From: Saccharibacillus nicotianae
GTDB taxonomy: Bacteria; Bacillota; Bacilli; Paenibacillales; Paenibacillaceae
Assembly: GCF_042681745.1 (NCBI RefSeq)
Contig: NZ_JBHUGF010000001.1
Location: forward strand, 124,001-188,000
DNA length: 64,000 nucleotides
Reading direction: 5' to 3'
Position 1 is the stretch's first letter; the number at the start of each line of letters is the position of its first letter. A program made the translations under genes and the position numbers. The notes below the pieces were generated by a model. That model was not told the origin of the DNA. It saw only the letters and a list, made by a program, of their open reading frames with translations, and ran no database searches. Positions 25,324 to 33,570 of this stretch are shown here, one piece after another.

Positions 25324-26670
25324 TTACTGACCAAAATCAATCGTTGCAATCGAAGCGCCAATACCGGGATCATTTGGATTGTTGATTCCGCGGGGTTGAT
25401 CAAAATTGCTAATATATAACGTATTGCCTACAAAATGAAGACTGGCAGGAAATTCTAAAGGGCCTTTGTTATCATTACTAGCAATATCACTCACCTGTCC
25501 ATTCAGACTAACACGCACAATAGCGTTACGTTCATTCGCCGCTACATATATCGCACCATCCGGTCCAAAGTTCAAGCCATCTGCTCCATATAATAGAGGA
25601 CTTTGAGCTACCAGTTGTCGTTGTCCTAAAGAACCATCATTGTTGATCGCAAAGCGATTGACTTCTCCAGAGCTGGTATTACTTACATATAATTGCCCGT
25701 CTGTGCCAAAAGCGATACCATTCACCACGATTTTCTGTTCTTCTCGTGTCGGTACGATCCCGCTTGCATACGTACTGACTTGTCCAGTAGAAGATACTTT
25801 GTAGATCGCTCCTGTCGCTCCGCCACTCACATACAAATTGCCACTACGATCAAAAGCTAATCCATTTGCTCCAGGTACACCACTGGCATAAGTGACTACT
25901 TTGGATGAATCAAAAGCGGCACTGGATAAATCTTCTTCATTAATTCGATAAATAAGACCTTCTTCGCCTCCGCTGGCGATATACAGATTACCCTCAGTAT
26001 CGAGTGCCATACCTGTTCCAGAACGCGGTAATTCAGTCAACGTATCGATCTTTCCGGTATCTGCGGCAATTCGATATAGCTTTTTACTACCCATTTCAAC
26101 AGTAAAGACTTGATTATCTTCATTAGCAATCACACCTTCTATCCGTAGGCCTGTGGCTGTACTTGGATCAAGGTCTGTTAAGATCGATACTGATCGGTAC
26201 GTGTCTGAAGTGACACTTGGTTCAGGATTGTTAGTCCCGGTAGACACGGATTGTATATTTACAGAACGAGTAGCAGGAGTATAGACCACTTTGTAATCAA
26301 AAGCTTCGAAAACTGCTCGTACAGGCACCAGTATATTATCCCCTACAACCTGTAGTGTATGATTCGCTAGTGATGTGCTATTAGCAGATGTAGCATCTTT
26401 ATACAACGTGAATGTCATATCTTCTTTGGTCAATGTTAATACATTTTGCTCTGTATTCCATGTCGCTTGAGCGCCCAACTGAGTAGCGACTACTGCATAA
26501 GGACTGTATAGACTTTTTCCTATCAAATGGCTACTCCAATTGGTGCTTGTGCCTTCAATAAGTGTTCGGATATCTGAATCTACTGTATCTGCTGCCCATC
26601 CTGTCGATGGAGATAACAACAGACACCCCGTCATAGCGACAACTACGCCAATCGACTTACTTTTTTTCAA
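25324..26670 (-). CDS. Secreted protein: copper-amine-oxidase N-domain plus SMP-30/NHL-like beta-propeller
   Basis: 448 residues. A signal peptide (KKSKSIGVVVAMTGCLLLSPSTGWAA, cut near 27), then a copper amine oxidase N-terminal-type domain at about 50-135 (ending in LVPVRAVFEAFDYKVVYTPATRSVNI), a Ser/Thr/Pro linker, then a six-bladed-like propeller with repeats such as GTGMALDTEGNLYIASGG, GLAFDRSGNLYVSGG, GIAFGTDGQLYVSN and GLNFGPDGAIYVAA. The propeller is SMP-30/gluconolactonase-like. The N-domain is non-catalytic and common in Paenibacillus envelope proteins. Start is TTG 26670 with AGGAGGG 7 bases upstream. Substrate unknown. Confidence 0.88.
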   Translation of the reverse strand: MKKSKSIGVVVAMTGCLLLSPSTGWAADTVDSDIRTLIEGTSTNWSSHLIGKSLYSPYAVVATQLGAQATWNTEQNVLTLTKEDMTFTLYKDATSANSTSLANHTLQVVGDNILVPVRAVFEAFDYKVVYTPATRSVNIQSVSTGTNNPEPSVTSDTYRSVSILTDLDPSTATGLRIEGVIANEDNQVFTVEMGSKKLYRIAADTGKIDTLTELPRSGTGMALDTEGNLYIASGGEEGLIYRINEEDLSSAAFDSSKVVTYASGVPGANGLAFDRSGNLYVSGGATGAIYKVSSTGQVSTYASGIVPTREEQKIVVNGIAFGTDGQLYVSNTSSGEVNRFAINNDGSLGQRQLVAQSPLLYGADGLNFGPDGAIYVAANERNAIVRVSLNGQVSDIASNDNKGPLEFPASLHFVGNTLYISNFDQPRGINNPNDPGIGASIATIDFGQ

Positions 26671-26899
26671 AAATAATCCCTCCTGTACGTTTAATTTGGC
26701 TTTATCAGCCTAACGGTAGCATTCGTTACAAGGCAGAATTATCCTTCTTTTAACAGCAAAAAGACAATAGTTACATATCCATAAAAAGTATAAAGCCAAA
26801 TCAAGACCAGTCTAGAGTGTGCGCTGGATGTTATTTTTTCTGGAATTATATTACATTTAGAAGAAAGAAAAATATAATTCCTTTTTTTTATATTAAAAA

Positions 26900-26930
26900 A
26901 ATAACCTGATCTCATATTTATCGTCTGTAT
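26900..26930 (+). promoter_or_regulatory. ECF sigma promoter of the sigma operon
   Basis: AATAACCTG with AACC at 26903-26906, a 15-base spacer, and CGTCTGT with CGTC at 26922-26925. The same AACC-N15-CGTC pattern precedes the secreted-protein gene of the same locus (28176-28198). ECF promoters commonly have AAC in the -35 and CGT in the -10 element, so this looks like autoregulation. Confidence 0.72.
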
Positions 26931-26968
26931 AAGTGAAAGGCGTATTGATCACAAAGGAGAGTATGCAG

Positions 26969-27526
26969 GTGGAAGATAATGAAATTGTAGAACTATTTAT
27001 GACGCGTAATGAATCGGCTATTATCGAATCTTCTCGTCAGTACGGAAGATATTGTTATACGATCTCTTACAATATTTTGAGTGATTCGGAAGATGCAGAA
27101 GAATGTGTTAATGATACATGGCTTCGCACATGGAATGCGATTCCTCCACAACGACCGAATAAACTATCTTTTTTTGTAGGCAGAATCACCAGAAATCTTT
27201 CACTGGATAAATTCAAAGCCAAAAAAGCTCAAAAGCGCGGCGGTGATATGACGATGATTCTGGGTGAACTCGATGATTGTATTCCTTCTGATCATGATGT
27301 AGAACAAGCGATTTTGGAAAAAGATTTGAGTCAAACGATCAATCGATTTCTGCATACATTACCTGAACGAGAGTGCAATTTATTTTTAGCCAGGTATTGG
27401 TATAGTCATTCACAAGCAGAGATTGCCGGGCAATTCGCTATGAAAGAAAACAATGTTAAAGCCAGTCTTTTTCGTACACGTACCAAACTCAAAGCGTATC
27501 TTGGGGAAGAAGGAATCTATCTATGA
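26969..27526 (+). CDS. ECF RNA polymerase sigma factor
   Basis: 185 residues with sigma region 2 (AIIESSRQYGRYCYTISYNILSDSEDAEECVNDTWLRTWNAIPPQRPNKLSFFVGRITRNLSLDKFKAKKA) and region 4 (LPERECNLFLARYWYSHSQAEIAGQFAMKENNVKASLFRTRTKLKAYL). Start: GTG 26969 lies 9 bases after AAAGGAG; ATG 26963 is too close, and an in-frame GTG at 26933 would enclose the RBS. The stop overlaps the next start as ATGA, coupling it to a membrane protein that must be its anti-sigma factor. A matching ECF promoter lies about 45 bases upstream. Confidence 0.92.
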   Translation: MEDNEIVELFMTRNESAIIESSRQYGRYCYTISYNILSDSEDAEECVNDTWLRTWNAIPPQRPNKLSFFVGRITRNLSLDKFKAKKAQKRGGDMTMILGELDDCIPSDHDVEQAILEKDLSQTINRFLHTLPERECNLFLARYWYSHSQAEIAGQFAMKENNVKASLFRTRTKLKAYLGEEGIYL

Positions 27527-28161
27527 ACAGTGAACAACTTTATCGTGCTATCGGGCAGATTGATGATGAATTATTGACCCGTTATGAAGCACGCCGTCAA
27601 CCGAAGTCTGTCTATTGGCTGAAGTGGTCTAGTGCTGCTGCTTTTGCCGCGGTGGCTGTCATTATTGCTTTTACGGCTACAAATGTGTGGGATCAACAAA
27701 ATCCTATCTATACAGCATCTGGAACTGTGATTCAAAGTGAAACGATGCCTTCAGACGGTATTCCATCAGATAGTTATGCTACACCTACTAATGGAAGTAC
27801 ATTCTATAGTCCAGAAGTGCAACAAGCTTTGAAGAAACATGCAGGGAAAGATGTGAAATACTTTGTAGCGATTGATCTATTTGCCAATATGAACCCTGTA
27901 GAGTACAACAGTCCGCAAGCTCAAGCTGAATTACAACGTCTGACTGCACTTAACTATAATGTTGGTTATGCTACAGCATGGACGTATCAAGGCAATCAAC
28001 AAAAAGTGGATTATTCTTATATTGCTGGATATTTTACAGCCGATCAGTTACAGAATTTTGTAGCAGATTCACACTATGGTTATGGATTCCGCTTTGCTAC
28101 CAATGGTGATGGAACACCTGTAGATGCAGAGCAAGGTATTCATATCGATTTTAAAAAATAA
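27523..28161 (+). CDS. Probable anti-sigma factor with an extracytoplasmic domain shared with the next gene product
   Basis: 212 residues. A short cytoplasmic N-terminus (about 1-32, EQLYRAIGQIDDELLTRYEARR) like those of small ECF-associated anti-sigma proteins, one membrane segment (about 35-52), then about 150 residues outside. From SYATPTNG to the end, the outside part aligns without gaps to residues of the secreted protein downstream, with blocks such as DVKYFVAIDLF, QKVDY, TADQL and NGDG identical and over half of ~120 positions the same. The domain is unknown to me. The coupling to the sigma gene (ATGA) makes the anti-sigma role likely; the shared domain suggests it senses what the secreted protein binds, or competes with it. 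Confidence 0.82.
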   Translation: MNSEQLYRAIGQIDDELLTRYEARRQPKSVYWLKWSSAAAFAAVAVIIAFTATNVWDQQNPIYTASGTVIQSETMPSDGIPSDSYATPTNGSTFYSPEVQQALKKHAGKDVKYFVAIDLFANMNPVEYNSPQAQAELQRLTALNYNVGYATAWTYQGNQQKVDYSYIAGYFTADQLQNFVADSHYGYGFRFATNGDGTPVDAEQGIHIDFKK

Positions 28162-28171
28162 TATAAATCAA

Positions 28172-28202
28172 AAATAACCTGTACAGCGAAACGTCGTCTT
28201 TT
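28172..28202 (+). promoter_or_regulatory. ECF sigma promoter of the secreted-protein gene
   Basis: AATAACCTG with AACC at 28176-28179, a 15-base spacer and CGTCTTT with CGTC at 28195-28198. Same elements and identical spacing as upstream of the sigma operon, while the spacer sequence itself differs. It lies about 50 bases before the start codon. Confidence 0.72.
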
Positions 28203-28246
28203 ATAGTGTAAGCCATTATTGTTCAAACATTCGAGGAGGAATTAAC

Positions 28247-29314
28247 ATGAATAACAAAAACAAAAACAAAAAAATCGTAACTTCGATCTTATCTGCATCT
28301 ATCTTATCTTTATCACTAGGAAGTATGTCTTTTGCAGCTACATCTAGCGTTCAAGATTTGAAAGGTGTAACCGGACAAGAACCAATTGTGAAACTACATG
28401 CCCAATCGACTACTAATGGGGTTAGCAATACAACTATTGCATCCAGTAAAACATTAACACAAGCACAAGCGAGCCAAATGATTGAAAAAGCATTCCAGGT
28501 GAAATCCAAAGCAGCAAATCCTAACCAAAAGATTAGTCGTGAACGCTATATTGATGAAGTGATGACTGCTCTAGAAACAGCGGGAAACATGCCAGCGATT
28601 GATGTGATTACACCTCATATCAAAGATATGAAAAAGTTAAATCCTTCATTCTTAGGTTCAGTACAAGTGGCTATCGTACTTGGGATTGTGAAGTTAGATC
28701 ATAACCAAAACTTGAATCCGAAAAAAGAAATCACTCGTGCAGAAGCAAATGTGATCTTAAATAATGCTGTAGGATATTTGAAAAAGATTAAAAGCGATAA
28801 AGCAGCAAAACCGAAAGACAAAGGAGTAAGAATCGACGTATTACCGCACGAGAAAAAAGTACCACAACCTCAAAAAAATCAAAATAGTGGAGACATGGTA
28901 TCTGAAAGTTATGCAGCACCAAGCAATGGCGAAAAATTATACGTTAGAACAGTGAAAATGGCGTTAGATCAATATGCAGGACAAGATGTGAAGTATTTTG
29001 TAGCGATTGATCTGTTCTCGAATGGAACTCCTTTAGAAACCAATAGCAAAGAAGTGCAAGCCGAAGTAAAACGTCTACAAGGATTGAATTATGATGTGAA
29101 TGTTGCCAAAGCATGGACATATGAAGGGAATGCACAAAAAGTAGACTATACGTATGTAGGTGCTTATCTTACAGCAGATCAATTGGAACATTTCAAAGTG
29201 AGTACTAACTACGGTTATGCGTTCCAATTTGCTAGTAATGGCGATGGTTCACCGGTAGAAGGGAAAGCAGGCAGTATTACCGGAGTAAGTGATAACAGCA
29301 ATCTTGCAGACTAA
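28247..29314 (+). CDS. Secreted protein with SLH-like repeat and a domain shared with the anti-sigma factor
   Basis: 355 residues. Signal peptide of about 31 residues (lysine-rich start, ILSLSLGSMSFA). Residues ~75-185 look like S-layer-homology material: LGIVKLDHNQNLNPKKEITRAEANVILNNAVGYL has the SLH pattern of G-(I/L)..., P...ITRAEA. A lysine/proline-rich linker follows, and then from about residue 220 the domain also found in the anti-sigma protein. SLH modules bind cell-wall polymers, so it probably sits on the wall. RBS GAGGAGG, ATG 28247, own ECF-type promoter and terminator. It is likely a main target of the adjacent sigma factor. Function unknown. Confidence 0.85.
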   Translation: MNNKNKNKKIVTSILSASILSLSLGSMSFAATSSVQDLKGVTGQEPIVKLHAQSTTNGVSNTTIASSKTLTQAQASQMIEKAFQVKSKAANPNQKISRERYIDEVMTALETAGNMPAIDVITPHIKDMKKLNPSFLGSVQVAIVLGIVKLDHNQNLNPKKEITRAEANVILNNAVGYLKKIKSDKAAKPKDKGVRIDVLPHEKKVPQPQKNQNSGDMVSESYAAPSNGEKLYVRTVKMALDQYAGQDVKYFVAIDLFSNGTPLETNSKEVQAEVKRLQGLNYDVNVAKAWTYEGNAQKVDYTYVGAYLTADQLEHFKVSTNYGYAFQFASNGDGSPVEGKAGSITGVSDNSNLAD

Positions 29315-29331
29315 TATCATAAAATAGGTAT

Positions 29332-29368
29332 AAAAAAACGACTGTAGATAGCATACAGTCGTTTTTTT
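29332..29368. terminator. Bidirectional intrinsic terminator
   Basis: AAAAAAACGACTGT / ACAGTCGTTTTTTT with an 8-base loop, after the secreted-protein gene and facing the chromate transporter operon end. Confidence 0.94.
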
Positions 29369-29391
29369 GCATTGATATCATTTAGGATCAA

Positions 29392-29955
29392 TCAAATAAA
29401 ATTCGGAAGAACTAACGCGCCATATACAAATGCCGCTAAAATCACAAAAGCAGGATGGATTTTGCGGATTTGCATCGCCCAGAAAGCAACGATAGCAATA
29501 CCAAGACTTTGCCAGATCCCTATCGAGACAAAAGAACCTGCGGTTAACTGCCATGTCAGTACAGCCATCATGACAGCGATAACCGGCTGAACTAGCAATG
29601 TTAATCCTTTGACCACAGAAGAAGTACGGTATTTTTGCAATAGGTTAAGCAGTAAAATCAAAGCAACCGCAGAAGGCACGATCGTTGCAAATAAAGCGAT
29701 GAATATCCCACCGATCCCTGATACATCATAGCCAACAAAAGCAGCAATTTTGGTTGCGATTGGCCCGGGAAGTGTATTACCAAGCGCTAGCACATTTGAA
29801 AAAGTTTTATCATCTAACCAGTGATAATGAGTGACGATCTCATTATACATTAGTGGAATCGAAGCAGGGCCACCACCATAACCCAGTACATTGGCTAGAA
29901 AGAATCCCCAGAATAAACGAAGCCATTCGATCCATTCAATAGCAAGTGTATGCAT
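29392..29955 (-). CDS. Chromate transporter, short chain, second subunit (YwrA/ChrA family)
   Basis: 187 residues, one CHR domain with about six membrane segments. Family signatures are present: FFLANVLGYGGGPASIPLMYNEIV and LGNTLPGPIATKIAAFVGYDVSGIGG. Short-chain members work as pairs of two homologous proteins, and the other half is encoded directly upstream with a TAATG overlap. Known members export chromate with proton; physiological substrates of the short pairs are less certain. Confidence 0.93.
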   Translation of the reverse strand: MHTLAIEWIEWLRLFWGFFLANVLGYGGGPASIPLMYNEIVTHYHWLDDKTFSNVLALGNTLPGPIATKIAAFVGYDVSGIGGIFIALFATIVPSAVALILLLNLLQKYRTSSVVKGLTLLVQPVIAVMMAVLTWQLTAGSFVSIGIWQSLGIAIVAFWAMQIRKIHPAFVILAAFVYGALVLPNFI

Positions 29956-30617
29956 TACACCTCACCGCCTTCGTTGTTGTTCACAGGCGGTTGAGGTGGA
30001 TTACGCCGATCTTTTAACCATTGTACAAACTTGAAATGAACAGCTCCATAAGCTAAAAATAGTGCAATGACGATAGCCGCATGAACACTCAACAGTTGCA
30101 ATAAAATAAAAGCAAGAATAAACAATCCGATGCCTACTTTGATCCCTAATCCTTTGACAGCTTTTTCACCAAACTCATACGCCATCACGCCTAACATAAC
30201 AGCAATCACAGGCACAACAGCAGCAATCATCCCTTGAATAATTTTGGAATGACTCAAGTAAGAGACAGCAGATAACAATACAATCATCGCCAGACAAGAA
30301 GGCAAAATATGAGCGATCACTGCCAAAATAGCACCTAGTACTCCTTTGCCCCGATAACCCAGATATGCCGCCATCTTGGTGGCAATTGGGCCTGGTAGTG
30401 CATTACCAAGCGCAAGAATTTCGCCAAATTCATCATCACTTAACCAGCGATAACGGGTAACTGCTTCGTACCGGAACAGCGGCATCACTGAAGGCCCGCC
30501 GCCATAACCGAGAATACCCGTACGTATCATCGCCCATGATAATTCACGATAGGTCGCTTTATGATAAGACGAAGGGGTTGAACTATGATCTGAAGATGTT
30601 GGTGGTTGTGTACTCAT
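29955..30617 (-). CDS. Chromate transporter, short chain, first subunit (YwrB/ChrA family)
   Basis: 220 residues. CHR domain with MIRTGILGYGGGPSVMPLFRYEAV and LGNALPGPIATKMAAYLGYRGKGVLGA, about six membrane segments, plus a Ser/Thr-rich cytoplasmic N-terminus and a Pro/Asn-rich C-terminus. Paired with the next gene, whose ATG overlaps its stop. It lies only 3 bases downstream of an Lrp-type regulator gene, as in the ywrC-ywrB-ywrA locus of B. subtilis. Confidence 0.93.
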   Translation of the reverse strand: MSTQPPTSSDHSSTPSSYHKATYRELSWAMIRTGILGYGGGPSVMPLFRYEAVTRYRWLSDDEFGEILALGNALPGPIATKMAAYLGYRGKGVLGAILAVIAHILPSCLAMIVLLSAVSYLSHSKIIQGMIAAVVPVIAVMLGVMAYEFGEKAVKGLGIKVGIGLFILAFILLQLLSVHAAIVIALFLAYGAVHFKFVQWLKDRRNPPQPPVNNNEGGEV

Positions 30618-30620
30618 CGA

Positions 30621-31106
30621 TTACAACCTCATTCCCATCCGGCTTTTGTAACGGGTGATCAACACTTGACAGTCCACGCTCATAATACCGGGCATATTGT
30701 ATAATTTATCTTTAAGAAACGATTCCATTTCTTGATTGTCCATAAATAATCCATGCATATGCAATTTACTCGGGCCTGTCATATGATAAAGACTGGTGAC
30801 AAAAGGCTCTTCTGCTAATTGATCTGCTGTTTCTTGCAGATGCTTGGGCTCTACTTCTACATTAAAAAAGGCAGAAACAGTAATCCCAATTTTGGCAGGA
30901 TTAATTACAGCAGTGAATCGTTCGATCACTTCATTTTCGATTAATGCATTAATTCGTGCTTGTACAGCTACACGAGATAATCCAATATCTTTAGCGAGAT
31001 CGGTATACGAGATTCGACCGTTTTTGTTCAGAATAGTAATGATTTTGCGATCAATGTCATCAATATCGACCGGTTGGTTATCAGATGTAGAACGATGATG
31101 GTTCAT
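30621..31106 (-). CDS. Lrp/AsnC family regulator of the chromate transporter operon (YwrC-like)
   Basis: 161 residues. AsnC-type helix-turn-helix (DIDDIDRKIITILNKNGRISYTDLAKDIGLSRVAVQARINALIENEVIERF) and C-terminal RAM domain (VTSLYHMTGPSKLHMHGLFMDNQEME). First gene of a three-gene operon with both chromate transporter subunits; probably autoregulatory. Start ATG 31106 has AAGGGGG about 11 bases upstream; an upstream ATG at 31181 would include the RBS within coding sequence. Divergent from an amidase gene. Confidence 0.92.
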   Translation of the reverse strand: MNHHRSTSDNQPVDIDDIDRKIITILNKNGRISYTDLAKDIGLSRVAVQARINALIENEVIERFTAVINPAKIGITVSAFFNVEVEPKHLQETADQLAEEPFVTSLYHMTGPSKLHMHGLFMDNQEMESFLKDKLYNMPGIMSVDCQVLITRYKSRMGMRL

Positions 31107-31306
31107 AAATAAATGTGCCCCCTTATATGCTATATGTACGATTGATTTTATTTCATTTTGATTAAAAAATAACTCTTTCATTTACGATATGTTTAAATAT
31201 ATAATGATTAAAAATCGTTTTCAACATAAAAATCAAAATTCACTTACACAAAGCTTACGTATTCGTGTAGTGATATACAGAAATAGTATCGGTAGGAGGA
31301 ATAGAT

Positions 31307-32518
31307 ATGGGATCAACATGGAATGCCTTTATGAATGAACAATTGACGATGACTTCATCTTCGCCTCTAGCGGTAAAAGGATCACTGTCTGGATGGACGT
31401 TCGGAGTCAAAGATGTATTTGCACTTGCAGGTCATACTTCTAGCGCAGGTAATCCAGATTGGTTGCGTACTCATTCACCTGCAACGCAGACTGCATCGGC
31501 GATCCAGCGATTACTCGAAGCAGGAGCTATTCTTCAAGGAACGACTCATACCGATGAGCTAATGTATAGTTTGAATGGACAAAATATTCATTATGGCACG
31601 CCTACCAATCCGCAAGCAACAGATCGTATTCCAGGAGGATCATCTAGTGGCTCTGCTGTAGCAGTAGCGGCAGGTTTGCGAGATTTTGCTATCGGTACAG
31701 ATACAGGCGGTTCGGTGCGTATTCCTTCGTCGTATTGTGGAATTTATGGAATGCGCCCTACACATGGGCTGGTTCCTATCGATGGAGTGATTCCACTTGC
31801 ACCGGGATTTGATACAGTAGGATGGATGGCTAATTCTGCCGACGTGTTATTAGAAGTAGGTAAAGTATTAATCGATCATGCCGAAGAAGAAGCAGAGCAC
31901 TCTGCATTTGACCATATCTACTTTCCAGAAGAAGCATGGGCTTTGGCAGAGCCAGAGACACGTCATGCTTTGCAAGAATGGATGGAGCAGATCACCTATC
32001 ATATGACCAGCACTAACGGTCGCACGTCATGGACAGAAATAGCTCCAGAAGGATTATCCGCATGGATGACTGCATTTCGTACAGTTCAGGCATTAGAAAT
32101 CTGGGAAGAACATCAAGAATGGATCGAAACGGTACAACCTGCTTTTGGCAAAGACATAGCAGATCGATTTGACTGGGCTTCGACGTTACGTGTAGAAGAA
32201 AATCAACATTCATTTGCTTTAAAACAGCAAGTTAGTGAGCGTCTGCATCAATTGTTAGGTACTCATAAATTACTCGTATTGCCAACAGCAACAAGTTCAG
32301 CACCTTCGCTTGATATTGAAGGAGAAGCCAATGAGCGTCGTCGCTCTCAAACGATGCAATTATCGTGTATCGCAGGTCTATCGGGTCTGCCACAGATCAG
32401 TATTCCTGTAACTACTTTACAAGGAGCACCTATTGGTCTATCTATTATCGCAGGCAAAGGTCAAGATATCCGTTTACTACAATGGGTTAAAAACTGGGCT
32501 GACACGATCCAAAAATAA
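31307..32518 (+). CDS. Amidase (amidase signature family, GatA-like)
   Basis: 403 residues, short for the family, cytoplasmic. The Ser-cisSer-Lys triad is visible: Lys34 in FGVKDVFALAG, cis-Ser in RIPGGSSSGSAVAVAAG (about residues 110-126), and nucleophile Ser in GTDTGGSVRIPSSYCG. It hydrolyses an amide to acid and ammonia in related enzymes. It is not GatA of the tRNA amidotransferase: it is far shorter and lacks gatB/gatC neighbours. RBS TAGGAGGAA before ATG 31307. Divergent from the Lrp-type regulator of the chromate operon. Substrate unknown. Confidence 0.88.
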   Translation: MGSTWNAFMNEQLTMTSSSPLAVKGSLSGWTFGVKDVFALAGHTSSAGNPDWLRTHSPATQTASAIQRLLEAGAILQGTTHTDELMYSLNGQNIHYGTPTNPQATDRIPGGSSSGSAVAVAAGLRDFAIGTDTGGSVRIPSSYCGIYGMRPTHGLVPIDGVIPLAPGFDTVGWMANSADVLLEVGKVLIDHAEEEAEHSAFDHIYFPEEAWALAEPETRHALQEWMEQITYHMTSTNGRTSWTEIAPEGLSAWMTAFRTVQALEIWEEHQEWIETVQPAFGKDIADRFDWASTLRVEENQHSFALKQQVSERLHQLLGTHKLLVLPTATSSAPSLDIEGEANERRRSQTMQLSCIAGLSGLPQISIPVTTLQGAPIGLSIIAGKGQDIRLLQWVKNWADTIQK

Positions 32519-32531
32519 GTAAATACAGTAC

Positions 32532-32585
32532 AAGCTCTATACCGAAAATACCTTGATATGACAAAAGGTTTTCGATATAGAGCTT
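32532..32585 (+). terminator. Intrinsic terminator of the amidase gene
   Basis: AAGCTCTAT.. / ..ATAGAGCTT outer stem with an inner GAAAATACCTT / AAAGGTTTTC stem, followed by ATTTTGTTTT. Confidence 0.82.
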
Positions 32586-32635
32586 ATTTTGTTTTAGACA
32601 ATATGAGGAGTAAATTAAACACCATTTAACATATG

Positions 32636-32665
32636 TTGACAAGCGATTAGCATTTCTATTACAAT
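32636..32665 (+). promoter_or_regulatory. Sigma-A promoter of the nitroreductase gene
   Basis: TTGACA at 32636-32641 and TACAAT at 32660-32665 with an 18-base spacer, about 100 bases before the start codon. Confidence 0.6.
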
Positions 32666-32769
32666 AACAATGAATTATATAGATAGTTACTAAATATTAC
32701 TTAATTCAAAAATGAAATTATGTTAGTTTATACGTTTAATAACCCCCCACCCAAAAGGAGAATACACTC

Positions 32770-33399
32770 ATGTCTAATGCTATTAAGCCAGAAACTATTC
32801 AAGTGATTGAGCAACGTCATTCTGTAAAATCGTACGAAAAAGGTTACCAAATTCCACAAGAAGATATGGATACAATTATCAAAGCGGCTAATGATGCTCC
32901 TTCTGCTTGGAATCTTCAACACTGGAAGTTTCTTGTCATTGATGATGAAGCGAAAAAGCAAGAATTGTTACCAATCGCTTACAACCAATCTCAAGTAGCA
33001 GACAGTTCTTTTGTAGTTGCTATTCTAGCTGATCTAGAAGCAAACAAAAATGCAGGTACCATCTATGATGCGGCTGTTGAAGCAGGTGCATTGACTCAAG
33101 AAATTCGTGATTCTTTAGTGGCTCAAATTGATGGAGCTTATCAAAGTGCTGAATTTGCACGTGATAGCGCCAATATCAATTCTTCTTTTGCAGCGATGAA
33201 CTTGATGCTTGCAGCAAAAGCACTTGGTTATGATACTTGTGCTATGGGTGGATTCGATAGCAAAAAATTTGCAGAGCATTTCAATGTACCGGCTCGTTAT
33301 ATTCCTACAGTTTTAATCAGTGTAGGTAAAGCAGCCAAACCTGCTTATGCTTCTGGACGTTTTGATTTGAACGAAGTAGTCATCAAAAACTCATTCTAA
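32770..33399 (+). CDS. Nitroreductase family FMN-dependent oxidoreductase
   Basis: 209 residues, one nitroreductase domain. The FMN contact regions are visible: QRHSVKSYEKGYQIP (RHSVR-like phosphate binding, residues ~15-28), ANDAPSAWNLQHWKFLVI (about 40-57), and AKALGYDTCAMGGFD, ending with ISVGKAAKP. Related Bacillus enzymes (YdgI, YfhC types) reduce nitro compounds or quinones with NAD(P)H; physiological substrates are usually unknown. RBS AAAAGGAG, ATG 32770; own promoter and terminator. Confidence 0.93.
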   Translation: MSNAIKPETIQVIEQRHSVKSYEKGYQIPQEDMDTIIKAANDAPSAWNLQHWKFLVIDDEAKKQELLPIAYNQSQVADSSFVVAILADLEANKNAGTIYDAAVEAGALTQEIRDSLVAQIDGAYQSAEFARDSANINSSFAAMNLMLAAKALGYDTCAMGGFDSKKFAEHFNVPARYIPTVLISVGKAAKPAYASGRFDLNEVVIKNSF

Positions 33400-33431
33400 G
33401 AGATAACGTATTTCTATTTATATATACTTTG

Positions 33432-33457
33432 CCTGGCGATCTCTGCGCCAGGTTTTT
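33432..33457 (+). terminator. Intrinsic terminator of the nitroreductase gene
   Basis: CCTGGCG / CGCCAGG stem with a 6-7 base loop followed by TTTTTT. Confidence 0.92.
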
Positions 33458-33570
33458 TCTATATTTACCAATTAAATCATTAAATAGTTAACGAATACGT
33501 TCAATACTATGAACTATTTAGCGCTAAATGTCGAAATATAAGAAAGGACATAAAAGAGATAAAATAGGAT

